Shown: positions 51,039 through 60,317, counted from the first letter of the stretch. The stretch is 64,000 nucleotides of DNA from JBEVOS01 sp044226655 (GCA_044226655.1 JBGAGO010000002.1:124001-188000); one strand, 5' to 3'. Notes: a model not told the origin generated them from the sequence alone. Numbers and translations: made by a program.

Positions 51039-51818
51039 TTAGTTGGCGATCTCGCCTTCGGTCCTTGCCAGCACAGGCTCGGACGGCGGCGCGGCCGAGG
51101 CGCCGATGTCGACGCCCGAACGGCCTTGGCCCTCGGTCAAGCCATCGAGCACGGCGTCGGCGATCAGATCGCAATAGAGCTGGATCGCGCGCGCCGCATC
51201 GTCATTGCCCGGGATCGGGAAGGTGACGTCATCCGGATCGCAATTCGAATCCACGATCGCCACCACCGGAATGCCGAGCTTCTTGGCTTCCTTGATCGCG
51301 ATCGCTTCCTTGTTGGTGTCGATCACGAACATGAGGTCCGGGATGCCGCCCATGAGCGCAATGCCGCCCAGCGAGCGGTCGAGCTTGTCGCGCTCGCGCG
51401 TCAAATTCAGGATCTCTTTCTTGGTGAGGCCCGCCGGCGCGTTCTCGCCGACCATCACCTCGAGCTCCTTCAGGCGCGCGATCGATTTGGACACGGTGTT
51501 CCAATTGGTCAGCGTGCCGCCCAGCCAACGCTGGTTGATATAGTACTGCGCGCAGCGCTTCGCCGAGGAAGCGATATGCTCGCTCGCCTGGCGCTTGGTG
51601 CCGACAAAGAGGATGCGTCCGCCGCCGGCCGCAACTTCGCGAACCTTGAGCAGCGCCTGGTGCAGCAACGGTACGGTCTGCGACAGGTCGATGATGTGGA
51701 TGTTGGCCCGCTCGCCGAACAGGAAGCGGTCCATTTTCGGGTTCCAGCGGTGGGTCTGGTGTCCAAAATGCGCGCCAGCTTCCAAGAGCTGGCGCATGCT
51801 GAAATCAGGCAGCGCCAT
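51039..51818 (-). CDS. rpsB: 30S ribosomal protein S2
   Basis: 259 residues. Signature MRQLLEAGAHFGHQTHRWNP, RANIHIIDLSQTVPLLHQAL, FVGTKRQASEHIASSAKRC, RWLGGTLTNWNTVSKSIARL, and VDTNKEAIAIKEAKKLGIPV-like C-terminal fold ending GNDDAARAIQLYCDLIADAV. The last 30 residues are an unstructured acidic/Ala/Pro tail. First gene of the 15 kb minus-strand block. Confidence 0.97.
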   Translation of the reverse strand: MALPDFSMRQLLEAGAHFGHQTHRWNPKMDRFLFGERANIHIIDLSQTVPLLHQALLKVREVAAGGGRILFVGTKRQASEHIASSAKRCAQYYINQRWLGGTLTNWNTVSKSIARLKELEVMVGENAPAGLTKKEILNLTRERDKLDRSLGGIALMGGIPDLMFVIDTNKEAIAIKEAKKLGIPVVAIVDSNCDPDDVTFPIPGNDDAARAIQLYCDLIADAVLDGLTEGQGRSGVDIGASAAPPSEPVLARTEGEIAN

Positions 51819-51890
51819 CTATTATCCTTTTCCGGTTGTCCGCCGCGGGAAGTCCCGGGTCCGCCCGAAGGCGGGGAGCCCGACACCGGA
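51819..51890 (-). promoter_or_regulatory. rpsB 5' leader with two hairpins
   Basis: In the minus-strand leader, CCGCC-TTCG-GGCGG (51861-51874) is a 5-bp stem with a stable UUCG loop, and CGGGA-CT-TCCCG (51846-51857, minus-strand reading) is a second short hairpin, followed by an A-rich stretch and ATG at 51818. Many rpsB leaders are bound by S2 for feedback control; assignment here is by position only. Confidence 0.35.
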
Positions 51891-51994
51891 TGGAGCAAGG
51901 CCGATCAAGACCTGCGCCGCTCCCGCGTGTGAAGTGCGGGCGATATAGGGGCCGCCGCCGTCAGAGGCAAGCCGGGGCTCCCGGGAGGATGTCC

Positions 51995-53092
51995 ATGATC
52001 GTTGCCGGCTTTGTGCGCCGCCTGGCGTTCGCCGCCGCCCTCTTCCTGTCCGCCTGCGCCGCCGCCAGCGCGCCCGCGCCGGCCCCGCCGCCCGCGCAGG
52101 GGCCGCTGGCGGACCGCATCCGGGCCCATGAATTCGGCGACGTGCACAGCCTGCTCATCTACCGGGACGGGCTTCTGGCGACGGAATGGTATTTCGACGG
52201 CCAGGACGAGCGGCGCGGCCTCCCGCTCGGCCTCGTCCATTTTGACGCAGAGACGCTGCATGATGCGCGGTCGGTGACGAAAACCGTGGTCGCGCTGCTG
52301 TTCGGCGCGGCGATGCGGGACGGCCGGATCGCCAGCCTCGACGCGCCCGCGCTCGACAGCTTTCCGGACTATGCCGATCTGCGCACGCCCGAGCGGCTGC
52401 GCATCAAGCTGCGCGACCTGCTCTCGATGACCTCCGGCTTCGCCTGGGACGAGGACACCCTGCCTTACGAAGACGCGCGCAACAGCGAGCGCATGATGGA
52501 CGCGGCGCCCGACGCCTATCGCTACGTGCTGGCTCAGCCGATCGCGCATCCGCCGGGCGAGATTTGGCGCTATAGCGGCGGCGACGTGATGGTGATCGCG
52601 CGCGTGATCGAGCGCGCCGTGGGCGAGCCGCTCGATGTCTATGCGCAGCGCGTTCTGTTCACGTCGCTCGGCATCACGCGCTTCCAATGGCTCAAGAACG
52701 CGCATGGCCAGGCCATCGCGGCCTCCGGCCTCAGGCTCACCCCGCGCGACATGGGCAAGATCGGCCTGCTGATCGCCGCGCACGGCCAATGGAATGGCGC
52801 GCAGCTTCTGCCGGCGGACTGGATCGACGCGATGACCACACCGCACGCCATCGTCGGCGGCGACCCGCCCTGCGGCACGCGCTACGGCTATTTCACCTGG
52901 CTGGGCGCGGTTTGCGCCGAAGGCGCGCCGCCCGGGCCGTTCTACGCCGGCATCGGCTATGGCGGGCAGCGCTTGGTGATCGTGCCCGGCCGCCACCTCG
53001 TGATCGTCACGACGGCGGGCAATTACACGAACCGGGCGCAATCGACTTTGGCGAACAATCTCCTGCGCGCTGCGATGACGATGGAGCCGTAG
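51995..53092 (+). CDS. Lipoprotein serine hydrolase, beta-lactamase class C family
   Basis: 365 residues from ATG 51995, with GGGAGG 6 bases ahead. Lipoprotein signal: basic start, hydrophobic core LAFAAALFLSAC with the lipobox cysteine near residue 20, so attached to a periplasm-facing membrane. Active-site SxxK in ARSVTKTVVALL (SVTK), tyrosine motif WRYSGGDVMV, and GYGGQRLVIVPG near the C-terminus as the KTG-equivalent region. Family includes esterases and D-amino peptidases. Convergent with dnaE, 3 bases apart; unrelated in position to the serine hydrolase at 7127, which is a membrane-anchored relative. Confidence 0.87.
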   Translation: MIVAGFVRRLAFAAALFLSACAAASAPAPAPPPAQGPLADRIRAHEFGDVHSLLIYRDGLLATEWYFDGQDERRGLPLGLVHFDAETLHDARSVTKTVVALLFGAAMRDGRIASLDAPALDSFPDYADLRTPERLRIKLRDLLSMTSGFAWDEDTLPYEDARNSERMMDAAPDAYRYVLAQPIAHPPGEIWRYSGGDVMVIARVIERAVGEPLDVYAQRVLFTSLGITRFQWLKNAHGQAIAASGLRLTPRDMGKIGLLIAAHGQWNGAQLLPADWIDAMTTPHAIVGGDPPCGTRYGYFTWLGAVCAEGAPPGPFYAGIGYGGQRLVIVPGRHLVIVTTAGNYTNRAQSTLANNLLRAAMTMEP

Positions 53093-53095
53093 CGG

Positions 53096-56000
53096 CTAAA
53101 CCACCCGCTCCACGCCGCGCGCGGCTTTCATGGCGGCGCGGGCGGCGGGGCCGGCGGGGTAGAGGCCGGGCGCGCGCATTTCGACTTCACGGCCGTCTTT
53201 CAGACGCAAAATAAGCCGCAGCGGGCGCGCATCGGCGCCGTTCGATTTCGGCAGCGCGCGGAGCGTATCGACCAGCGCTTCGAGCGGCGCGCCTTCGCGC
53301 ACGATCACGCGCAAATCCTCCGCTGAGCGCGCCTCGGCGGCCTCGACAGGCTCGAAGCCGTCGGCCGACAGGCGCAATTCGCCATCGACCCAGCGTGCGC
53401 GGGCGCGAAAGCCCACCGCTTTGCCGGAAACCAGCGCATCGCGCGCATGCGCGATGTGCTCCGGCATGATCATGACCTCGTAATCGCCGGTGGGATCGGA
53501 GAGCGCGGCGAAGCCCAATTGGCCGCCGGTCTTGGCCGGACGGTATTTCACGCTGCGCACCACGCCGGCCATCGGATAATAGCGCGGCTCGGTCTCGCCC
53601 TCTTCGGCGATCGCGGAATAGGACCAAATCTGACCCGTGGGCGTCTCGTCGAAGAAATTCGTCAGCGGATGGCCGGAGAAATAGAAGCCGACGCTTTCGC
53701 GCTCGAAATCGAGCCGATCCTGCGCCGACCACACCGCCGCCTTCGGCAGCACCGGGCGCACGCTGGGTTCGCTGGCGCCAAAGAGGCTCGCCTGATTGCT
53801 CGCGCGCTCTTCGGCGGCGCGCTGGGCGTAGGCGGTGATGGTTTCGCAGGCCGCGAACACGCGCGCACGCTCGGGCTCGACGCCATCGAACGCGCCGGCC
53901 TTGGCGAGATTTTCGAGCGCGCGCCTGTTGACGCTCTTGGCGTCGATGCGCTCGGCGAAATCGAACAAATCGCGGAACGGCCCGCCGCTTTCGCGCACGC
54001 TCGCCACGCTCCCCATCGCGCTCATGCCGACATTGCGCACTGCGCCCAGCGCGTAGCGCACGGCGAATTGGCCTTCATTCACCTGCTCGACCGTGAAATC
54101 GGCGCCCGAGGCGTTGATGTCCGGCGCCAGCACATCCACGCCCATACGCCGCGCCTCCTGGCGGAACACGGCGAGCTTGTCGGTGTTGGCGGCGTCGAGG
54201 CTCATGGAGGCCGCGAAGAACTCGACCGGATGGTTCGCCTTGAGATAGGCGGTTTGATAAGTGAGCAGCGCATAGGGCGCCGAGTGCGATTTGTTGAAGC
54301 CGTAATCGGCGAATTTGGCGCAGGCGTCGAAGATGGCGTCAGCGTCGCCCTGGGTGAGCCCGCGTTCAAGCGCGCCCTCGACGAAACGCACGCGCTGCTT
54401 GTCCATCTCGGCGCGGATCTTCTTGCCCATGGCGCGGCGCAGCATGTCCGCTTCGCCGAAGGAATAGCCGGCAAGATCGCGCGCGATCTGCATGACCTGT
54501 TCCTGATAGGTGATGACGCCGAACGTCTCCTTCAGGATCGGCTCCAGCCGTGGATGGAGATATTCGGTCTCCTCGACGCCCTTCTTGCGGTTGCAATAGG
54601 TCGGGATGTTCGCCATCGGGCCCGGACGATAGAGCGCGACCAGCGCGACCAAATCCTCGAAGCGGTCCGGGACCATGTCGACAAGGGCGCGGCGCATGCC
54701 CTGGCTTTCCACCTGGAACACGCCCACCGTTTCGCCGCGCTGGAGCATTTCGAACGTCGCCATGTCGTCGAGCGGCATGCGCTTTAGATCGATGTCGATC
54801 TCGCGCGCGCGGATGAGCTTGATGGCGCGGTCGATGACCGTGAGCGTTTTGAGGCCGAGGAAATCGAATTTCACCAGGCCCGCGGGCTCCACCCATTTCA
54901 TGTTGAATTGGGTGGCGGGAATATCCGAGCGCGGATCGCGGTAGAGCCCGACCAGATCGACCAGCGGACGATCGCCGATGACGATGCCGGCCGCGTGGGT
55001 CGAGGCGTTGCGGTGCAGGCCTTCCAGCTGCATCGCGATCTCGAGCAATTCGGCGACCTCAGGCTCACGCTCGGCCTGTTCCTTGAGCTTGGGCTCAAGC
55101 TCCATGGCCTGTTCGAGCGTGACCGGACTGGCGGGATTGGCGGGCACTAGTTTGGCGAGCCTGTCGACCTGGCCGAACGGCAATTGCATCACGCGCCCGA
55201 CATCGCGCAGCACGGCGCGCGCCTGCAACGTGCCGAAGGTGATGATCTGCGCGACGCGGTCGGCGCCGTATTTGCCGCGCACGTAATCGATCACTTCGCC
55301 GCGCCGCTCCTGGCAGAAATCGATGTCGAAATCCGGCATCGAGACGCGTTCGGGATTGAGGAAGCGCTCGAAGAAGAGGCCGAAACGGATCGGATCGAGA
55401 TCGGTGATGGTGAGCGCCCACGCCACCAGCGAGCCGGCGCCCGAGCCGCGGCCGGGACCGACCGGAATGTCATGCGCCTTGGCCCATTTGATGAAGTCCG
55501 AGACGATCAGGAAGTAGCCCGGAAAGCCCATCTGCGTGATGATGCCGAGTTCGAAGGCGAGGCGCTCGTCATAGGCTTCGCGCGACGCGGCGAGGTCGAC
55601 CTCCTTGAGCCGCGCGTTGAGGCCCGCTTCGGCCTGCGCCTTGAGTTCGGCGGCTTCGTCGCGGCCGTCGCCGGTGTCGAAGCGCGGCAGGATCGGCTTG
55701 CGCTTCTGGACCCGGAACGCGCAGCGGCGCGCGATCTCCAGCGTGTTCTCGATCGCCTCCGGCAGATCGGAAAACAAAGCGGCCATCTCGGCGGCGCTCT
55801 TGAAATAATGCTCCTCGCTGACGCGCGGGCGATCGCTTTCGCCCAGATAGGACGAGGCCGCGATGCACATCAGCGCGTCATGCGCCTTGTGGTCCGCACG
55901 CGCCTTGAAGCGGATATCATTGGTGGCGACCAGCGGCAGATCGAGCTTGTAGGCGAGATCGACCAGCGCGCCCTCCGTCTCGGCCTCGATGCGTTCGCCA

Positions 56001-56554
56001 TGGCGCATGAGCTCGACATAGAGACGATCGGGAAAGGCTTGCGCCAATTGGCGCAGCAGCGCTTCGGCGGCCTCGCCGCGCTGCGTGTCGAGAAACGCCG
56101 AGACCGGCCCGGCCGCGCCGCCGGTGAGGCAGATGAGGCCATCGCTGTGCGTAAGCAGCGCGTCCAGCGTGACGTGCGGCTCGTCCTGCGCCGCCGCGTC
56201 GAGAAACGCCGCCGAGGAGAGCTTCATCAGGTTGGCGTAGCCCGCCTCGCTCTGCGCCAAGAGCGCCAGGACACCCGCGACGCCGCCCTCCCCGCGCACG
56301 TCGAGCGCGCAGCCGATGATGGGCTGGACGCCGCTCTCCGCGAAGGCTTCCGAAAATTCGAGCGCGCCGAACAGATTGTTGCTGTCGCACAGCGCCAGCG
56401 CCGGCATGGCCTGCTTCACGCAGAGCTTGGCCATGTCCTTCACATGCAGCGCGCTTTCGAGCAGCGAATAGGCCGAGCGCCCGCGCAGATGGATGAAATG
56501 AACCAATCCGTTCTCCTCGCCCCACATAGGAATGCGATTCGACGGAGACATCAT
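53096..56554 (-). CDS. dnaE: DNA polymerase III alpha subunit
   Basis: Replicative polymerase, about 1152 residues from ATG 56554. N-terminal PHP domain (FIHLRGRSAYSLLESALHVK, ALCDSNNLFGALEFSEA), polymerase core with GPGRGSGAGSLVAWALTITD, and the catalytic aspartates in SMPDFDIDFCQERRG, then YQEQVMQIARDLAGYSFGEA, helix-hairpin-helix region and OB fold (VMIMPEHIAHARDALVSG). A TTG start at 56506 (LVHFIHLRG) has GAGGAG 6 bases ahead and matches family N-termini better; both starts are possible. Upstream sits a parS-like site. Confidence 0.95.
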   Translation of the reverse strand: MMSPSNRIPMWGEENGLVHFIHLRGRSAYSLLESALHVKDMAKLCVKQAMPALALCDSNNLFGALEFSEAFAESGVQPIIGCALDVRGEGGVAGVLALLAQSEAGYANLMKLSSAAFLDAAAQDEPHVTLDALLTHSDGLICLTGGAAGPVSAFLDTQRGEAAEALLRQLAQAFPDRLYVELMRHGERIEAETEGALVDLAYKLDLPLVATNDIRFKARADHKAHDALMCIAASSYLGESDRPRVSEEHYFKSAAEMAALFSDLPEAIENTLEIARRCAFRVQKRKPILPRFDTGDGRDEAAELKAQAEAGLNARLKEVDLAASREAYDERLAFELGIITQMGFPGYFLIVSDFIKWAKAHDIPVGPGRGSGAGSLVAWALTITDLDPIRFGLFFERFLNPERVSMPDFDIDFCQERRGEVIDYVRGKYGADRVAQIITFGTLQARAVLRDVGRVMQLPFGQVDRLAKLVPANPASPVTLEQAMELEPKLKEQAEREPEVAELLEIAMQLEGLHRNASTHAAGIVIGDRPLVDLVGLYRDPRSDIPATQFNMKWVEPAGLVKFDFLGLKTLTVIDRAIKLIRAREIDIDLKRMPLDDMATFEMLQRGETVGVFQVESQGMRRALVDMVPDRFEDLVALVALYRPGPMANIPTYCNRKKGVEETEYLHPRLEPILKETFGVITYQEQVMQIARDLAGYSFGEADMLRRAMGKKIRAEMDKQRVRFVEGALERGLTQGDADAIFDACAKFADYGFNKSHSAPYALLTYQTAYLKANHPVEFFAASMSLDAANTDKLAVFRQEARRMGVDVLAPDINASGADFTVEQVNEGQFAVRYALGAVRNVGMSAMGSVASVRESGGPFRDLFDFAERIDAKSVNRRALENLAKAGAFDGVEPERARVFAACETITAYAQRAAEERASNQASLFGASEPSVRPVLPKAAVWSAQDRLDFERESVGFYFSGHPLTNFFDETPTGQIWSYSAIAEEGETEPRYYPMAGVVRSVKYRPAKTGGQLGFAALSDPTGDYEVMIMPEHIAHARDALVSGKAVGFRARARWVDGELRLSADGFEPVEAAEARSAEDLRVIVREGAPLEALVDTLRALPKSNGADARPLRLILRLKDGREVEMRAPGLYPAGPAARAAMKAARGVERVV

Positions 56555-56564
56555 ATTCACGTTT

Positions 56565-56580
56565 TGTTCCACGTGCAACG
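56565..56580. promoter_or_regulatory. parS-like ParB-binding site upstream of dnaE
   Basis: TGTTCCACGTGCAACG matches the conserved chromosomal parS pattern TGTTNCACGTGNAACA at every fixed position except the last base. The CACGTG core and both GTT/AAC arms are intact. It sits 11 bases upstream of the dnaE ATG and 29 bases before the small ORF on the other strand. Confidence 0.55.
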
Positions 56581-56608
56581 CGGCCCAATATCTTGTCTGT
56601 GGAGGCCC

Positions 56609-56710
56609 ATGCCCGAGCCCAAGCGCCCCATTCAGCCCGCCCATTGGATCGTGGGGCTGATCGCGATCCTGGCCGGCGCGATCGGGCTCTATCTGACGCT
56701 GCCGCGTTAG
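56609..56710 (+). CDS. 33-residue single-helix membrane peptide, function unknown
   Basis: MPEPKRPIQPAHWIVGLIAI..., 33 residues, GGAGG 3 bases ahead of the ATG. A Pro/Arg/Lys-rich N-terminus is followed by one transmembrane helix (WIVGLIAILAGAIGLYLTL) and a terminal PR, so the N-terminus is likely cytosolic. Its stop overlaps the lolD stop by 4 bases, and it is divergent from dnaE. Codon use, ribosome site and a well-formed helix support a real small gene. Confidence 0.6.
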   Translation: MPEPKRPIQPAHWIVGLIAILAGAIGLYLTLPR

Positions 56711-57390
56711 CGCCGCACGACCAGCTTGTGGTGCTCCAGCGCGACGACGCGGTCCATGTATTGCGTGAGCGCGAGATTGTGGGTGGCGATGAGGGCGGCG
56801 GCGCCTTCGCGGCGCGCGAGATCGGAGAGCGCGGCGAACACGGCGCCGGAGGTGTCGGGATCGAGATTGCCGGTCGGCTCGTCGGCGAGGATGAGCGCAG
56901 GCTTGTTGGCGAGCGCGCGGGCGATAGCGACGCGCTGCTGCTCGCCGCCCGAGAGCTGCGCCGGCTGGTGATGGAGGCGCGCGCCGAGGCCCATCAGATC
57001 AAGCAGCCGTTCCGCATCCGCGCGCGCCTCCTTACGGCTGACGCCCGCGACGAGGCGCGGCAGCGCGACATTGTCCAGCGCGTCGAACTCGGCGAGCAGC
57101 AGATGGAATTGATAGACGAAGCCGATCTTCTCGCGCCGCAGCGCCGTGCGCGCATCGTCCGGCAGAACCCAGGCCGAACGGCCCTGGATAAAGACCTCGC
57201 CGCCGCTGGGCCGCTCAAGCAGGCCGGCCGCGTGCAAAAGCGAAGATTTTCCCGAGCCCGACGGCCCGACCAGGCCGACGATTTCGCCGGGCGCGATGTC
57301 GAGATCGACGCCGTCGAGCACGACCAGCGTCTCCTGCCCGGATTGGAACACGCGCGACAGACCGCGCAGCGACAGCGCCGCTTCACTCAT
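56707..57390 (-). CDS. lolD: LolD, ATPase of the lipoprotein release transporter
   Basis: 227 residues. ABC ATPase with Walker A GLVGPSGSGKSSLLHAAGLL, Q-loop near FVYQFHLLLAEFDALDNV, signature LSGGEQQRVAIARALANKP, Walker B ALILADEPTGNLD and the H-loop ALIATHNLALTQ. The LLAEF/ALDNV stretch after the Q-loop is typical of LolD, which frees lipoproteins from the inner membrane for LolA. Overlaps the permease gene by 8 bases. Confidence 0.93.
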   Translation of the reverse strand: MSEAALSLRGLSRVFQSGQETLVVLDGVDLDIAPGEIVGLVGPSGSGKSSLLHAAGLLERPSGGEVFIQGRSAWVLPDDARTALRREKIGFVYQFHLLLAEFDALDNVALPRLVAGVSRKEARADAERLLDLMGLGARLHHQPAQLSGGEQQRVAIARALANKPALILADEPTGNLDPDTSGAVFAALSDLARREGAAALIATHNLALTQYMDRVVALEHHKLVVRR

Positions 57391-58645
57391 AACGCAGCGC
57401 CTCCACCGGATCGAGGCGCGAGGCGCGCCAGGCCATCGGCAAGGTCGCGATGAACGACATCAGCAGCGCAAAGCCGGTGACGCTCGCAACCTCCGGCCAT
57501 TCGATCTTCGCGGGCAGCTTGTCGAGCGAGTAGACGTCGCCGGGAAAGAGATCGAAGCCGGTGACGGCCTGGATGAAATCCTGGATTTCGCCGATATAAG
57601 TGCAGAAGGCGACACCGAGGATGAGCCCGGCCGCCGTGCCCAGCACGCCGATCGCGGCGCCCGACATGAAGAAGATGCGCAGGATCGAGCCTTGCGTTGC
57701 GCCCATGGTGCGCAGGATGGCGATGTCGCGGCTCTTGTTCTTGACCAGCATGACAAGGCCCGAGGCGATGTTGAGCGTGGCGATGGCGACGATCATCATC
57801 AGGATGAGGCGCATGATATTGCGCTCGACGACCAGCGCGCCGACCAGGCTTTCGCGCTCGGCGCGCCAATCGAAGATCATGCGGTCAGGCCCCAGCTTCT
57901 GGCGCAGCTCGATCATGATCGGCAGCGTCGCGTCCGGATTTTGAATGCGAAGCTCAAGCCGATCGACGCTGTCGCCGCGCGAAAACAGAATCTGCGCCTG
58001 TTCGAGCGGCATGTAGACGATGCCGGAATCCGCTTCCGCCATGCCGACGGTGAACGTGCCGCCGACGACGAAGGCTTTAGAGCGCGGCGAATAGCCGAAC
58101 GGCGTGAACGAGCCTTCCGGCGCCAGCAAGGTCATGCCCATGCCGTCGGTGACGCCGAGGCGCTGGGCCAGGCGCGAGCCGACGAGGATTGTCGGATCCT
58201 CCACGCCCTCGAAGCCGTCGAGCGAGCCGTGAATGTTCCGCGCAACGAGCGACAGGCGCTGCAAATCCTCGCGCCTTATGCCGCGCACGAAGACGCCCGC
58301 AGCCGCGCCATCGACGACAGCGAGCGCCTGATCGTCGATCACGGGCGAGACCGAGACGACGCCGGGCACGTCGGCGGCGAGGCGCGCGAGGCGCGCCGCT
58401 TCCGCGCTGGGCAGCGCGTGCACATCGACATAGACATGGCCGCTGACGCCCAAAATGCGCGACAGCAAGGTCTCCCGGAAGCCGTTCATCACGCTCATGG
58501 TGATGATGAGCACCGCGACGGCGAGCATGATGCCGACGAAGGAGATGATCGAAATCATCGCCACGCCGCCGTGCTGGCGCTTGGCGCGCAGATAGCGGCC
58601 GGCCAGCGCGCGTTCGAACAGGCCGAAAGGCGGCGCGCCGCTCAT
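57383..58645 (-). CDS. LolC/LolE-family lipoprotein release permease
   Basis: 420 residues with one N-terminal and three C-terminal transmembrane helices around a large periplasmic domain. N-terminal FERALAGRYLRAKRQHGGVA, helix ISFVGIMLAVAVLIITMSVM then NGFRETLLSRILGVSGHVYV, and the C-terminal LPMAWRASRLDPVEALRYE, both LolC/E signatures. Only one permease gene is present next to lolD, as in many alphaproteobacteria, so it probably acts as a homodimer (LolF-like). Lies between proS and lolD. Confidence 0.93.
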   Translation of the reverse strand: MSGAPPFGLFERALAGRYLRAKRQHGGVAMISIISFVGIMLAVAVLIITMSVMNGFRETLLSRILGVSGHVYVDVHALPSAEAARLARLAADVPGVVSVSPVIDDQALAVVDGAAAGVFVRGIRREDLQRLSLVARNIHGSLDGFEGVEDPTILVGSRLAQRLGVTDGMGMTLLAPEGSFTPFGYSPRSKAFVVGGTFTVGMAEADSGIVYMPLEQAQILFSRGDSVDRLELRIQNPDATLPIMIELRQKLGPDRMIFDWRAERESLVGALVVERNIMRLILMMIVAIATLNIASGLVMLVKNKSRDIAILRTMGATQGSILRIFFMSGAAIGVLGTAAGLILGVAFCTYIGEIQDFIQAVTGFDLFPGDVYSLDKLPAKIEWPEVASVTGFALLMSFIATLPMAWRASRLDPVEALRYE

Positions 58646-58682
58646 GGGGCGGCGCTTTCAATCGTGAACGGCATCATGCCCC

Positions 58683-60224
58683 TCAATAGGCGCGAGAGAT
58701 GATGATCTCTTCCACGCCCGGCGCGCCGGAAAAAAGGCAAGGACCGAAGCTTTTCGGCTGATCGAGCGGCGCGTTGCGCAAGGTGAGCTTCAGCCCTTTG
58801 AGCTTTTTGTCGACCTCATCGAGCGCCGCCCCTGTCGGACGCGACCAGGGCGCGCGCACCCAGCCGCGGAACTCGCCGCCCTCTTCTTCCCCTGCGCCGA
58901 AATAGGCGGCCAGATCGTCGAACGACGTGATGTCGGTGTGGATGTTCTCGGTCAGGCGCCGGCGCGCCTCTTCGGTCATGTTGGCTTGAATGTCGCCGAG
59001 CAGCGCGGCCACGCCGGCTACGAACTCGCCGCGCGGCAGCGAGCGCGTCGCGATTTTCTCGCCCTCGCGCAGCTTGTCGCGCCGGAAGAACGTGACCTGG
59101 CCATTGGCGGCGTCGCGCGGGCCGATCTCGCACACGATGGGCGCGCCCTTGCGCACCCAATCCCAGCGCTTTTCGGCGGGGCGGCCGAGCTTCACATCGA
59201 CATGCGCGCGGAGCCGCTCGTCAAAGGCGCGCAAACTGTTCAGTTCGGCGGCCAGCGCGCGGCAATACTCAAGCAGATCGGCGTCTTCCGGCTTATCGCG
59301 CAGCATCGGCACGATGACGATCTGGCGCGGCGCGACGCGCGGGGGCGCGCGCATGCCGTCATCGTCGCCATGCGTCATGATGAGGCCGCCGACCATGCGC
59401 GTGGACACGCCCCAGCTGGTCGTATGGCAGAATTGGATGTCGCCGTTCTTGTCCTGGTAGCGGATGTTCTGGGCGTGGGCGAAATTGGTGCCGAGATAGT
59501 GCGAGGTGCCGGCCTGCAGCGCTTTGCCGTCCTGCATCATGGCTTCGATCGAGAACGTGTTGTCGGCGCCGGGAAAACGCTCATTCTCTGGCTTCTCGCC
59601 GACGATCGTCGGCACCGCGCATGCTTCTTCCGCGAACGCGCGATAGACCTCCAGCATGCGCATCGTGTGGCCGAGCGCGTCGTCCTTGTCGGCGTGGGCC
59701 GTATGGCCCTCCTGCCAGAGGAATTCGCTGGTGCGCAGGAACAGCCGCGTGCGCATTTCCCAGCGCATCACATTGGCCCATTGGTTCATCAGCAGCGGCA
59801 GATCGCGATAGCTTTTCACCCAGCGGCTGAAGGCGTCGCCGATGATCGTTTCGGACGTGGGCCGCACGATGTAAGGTTCTTCGAGCTCGGCTTCCGGATC
59901 GACGACGAGCTTTCCCCCGACATTCTTCAGCCGATAATGCGTGACGACCGCCATCTCCTTGGCGAAGCCCTCGACGTGCGAGGCTTCCTTGGCGATGAAG
60001 CTCATCGGGATGAGCATGGGGAAGTAATAATTCTCGTGCCCCGTCTCCTTGATGCGGCGATCGAGATCGTCGCGCATCATTTCCCAAAGCCCATAGCCCC
60101 ACGGCTTCATGATCATGGCGCCGCGCGTCGGCGACGGCTCGGCCAGCTCCGCCTCGCGGCAGACCGCCTGATACCATTCGGGAAAGTTCTCCGCGCGCGT
60201 GACCTTGAGGGCGTGGAAATTCAT
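58683..60224 (-). CDS. proS: Prolyl-tRNA synthetase, archaeal/eukaryotic-like (type 3)
   Basis: 513 residues from ATG 60224. Class II synthetase: motif 2 EEPYIVRPTSETIIGDAFSR, RTRLFLRTSEFLWQEGHTAH, GTSHYLGTNFAHAQNIRY, HTTSWGVSTRMVGGLIMTHGD, then the anticodon domain from about 300 (IVIVPMLRDKPEDADLLEYC) and a C-terminal extension ending in Tyr (IISRAY). The absence of the long editing insertion, the N-terminus starting in motif 1 and the terminal Tyr mark the type 3 form rather than the type 2 enzyme common in alphaproteobacteria. Confidence 0.93.
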   Translation of the reverse strand: MNFHALKVTRAENFPEWYQAVCREAELAEPSPTRGAMIMKPWGYGLWEMMRDDLDRRIKETGHENYYFPMLIPMSFIAKEASHVEGFAKEMAVVTHYRLKNVGGKLVVDPEAELEEPYIVRPTSETIIGDAFSRWVKSYRDLPLLMNQWANVMRWEMRTRLFLRTSEFLWQEGHTAHADKDDALGHTMRMLEVYRAFAEEACAVPTIVGEKPENERFPGADNTFSIEAMMQDGKALQAGTSHYLGTNFAHAQNIRYQDKNGDIQFCHTTSWGVSTRMVGGLIMTHGDDDGMRAPPRVAPRQIVIVPMLRDKPEDADLLEYCRALAAELNSLRAFDERLRAHVDVKLGRPAEKRWDWVRKGAPIVCEIGPRDAANGQVTFFRRDKLREGEKIATRSLPRGEFVAGVAALLGDIQANMTEEARRRLTENIHTDITSFDDLAAYFGAGEEEGGEFRGWVRAPWSRPTGAALDEVDKKLKGLKLTLRNAPLDQPKSFGPCLFSGAPGVEEIIISRAY

Positions 60225-60302
60225 GCAAGCTCCGTGTGCGCCGCCTGATAGACCGGCCCCTCCCCCGCGGCAAACGGGCGGGCGCCGCACGGCCCCAATT
60301 CG

Positions 60303-60317
60303 TTAAGAGGGCGTTTA
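60303..60317. promoter_or_regulatory. CtrA-like motif before the GIY-YIG gene
   Basis: TTAA-N7-TTTA (TTAAGAGGGCGTTTA) differs by one base from the CtrA full-site TTAA-N7-TTAA, 46 bases before the ATG at 60363 in the proS divergent region. Tentative. Confidence 0.3.

Noticed and set aside
55184..56710. 508-codon plus-strand frame opposite dnaE
   Set aside because: Antisense shadow; only its last 33 codons (from 56609) are in frame with the small membrane peptide, which stands on its own ribosome site.
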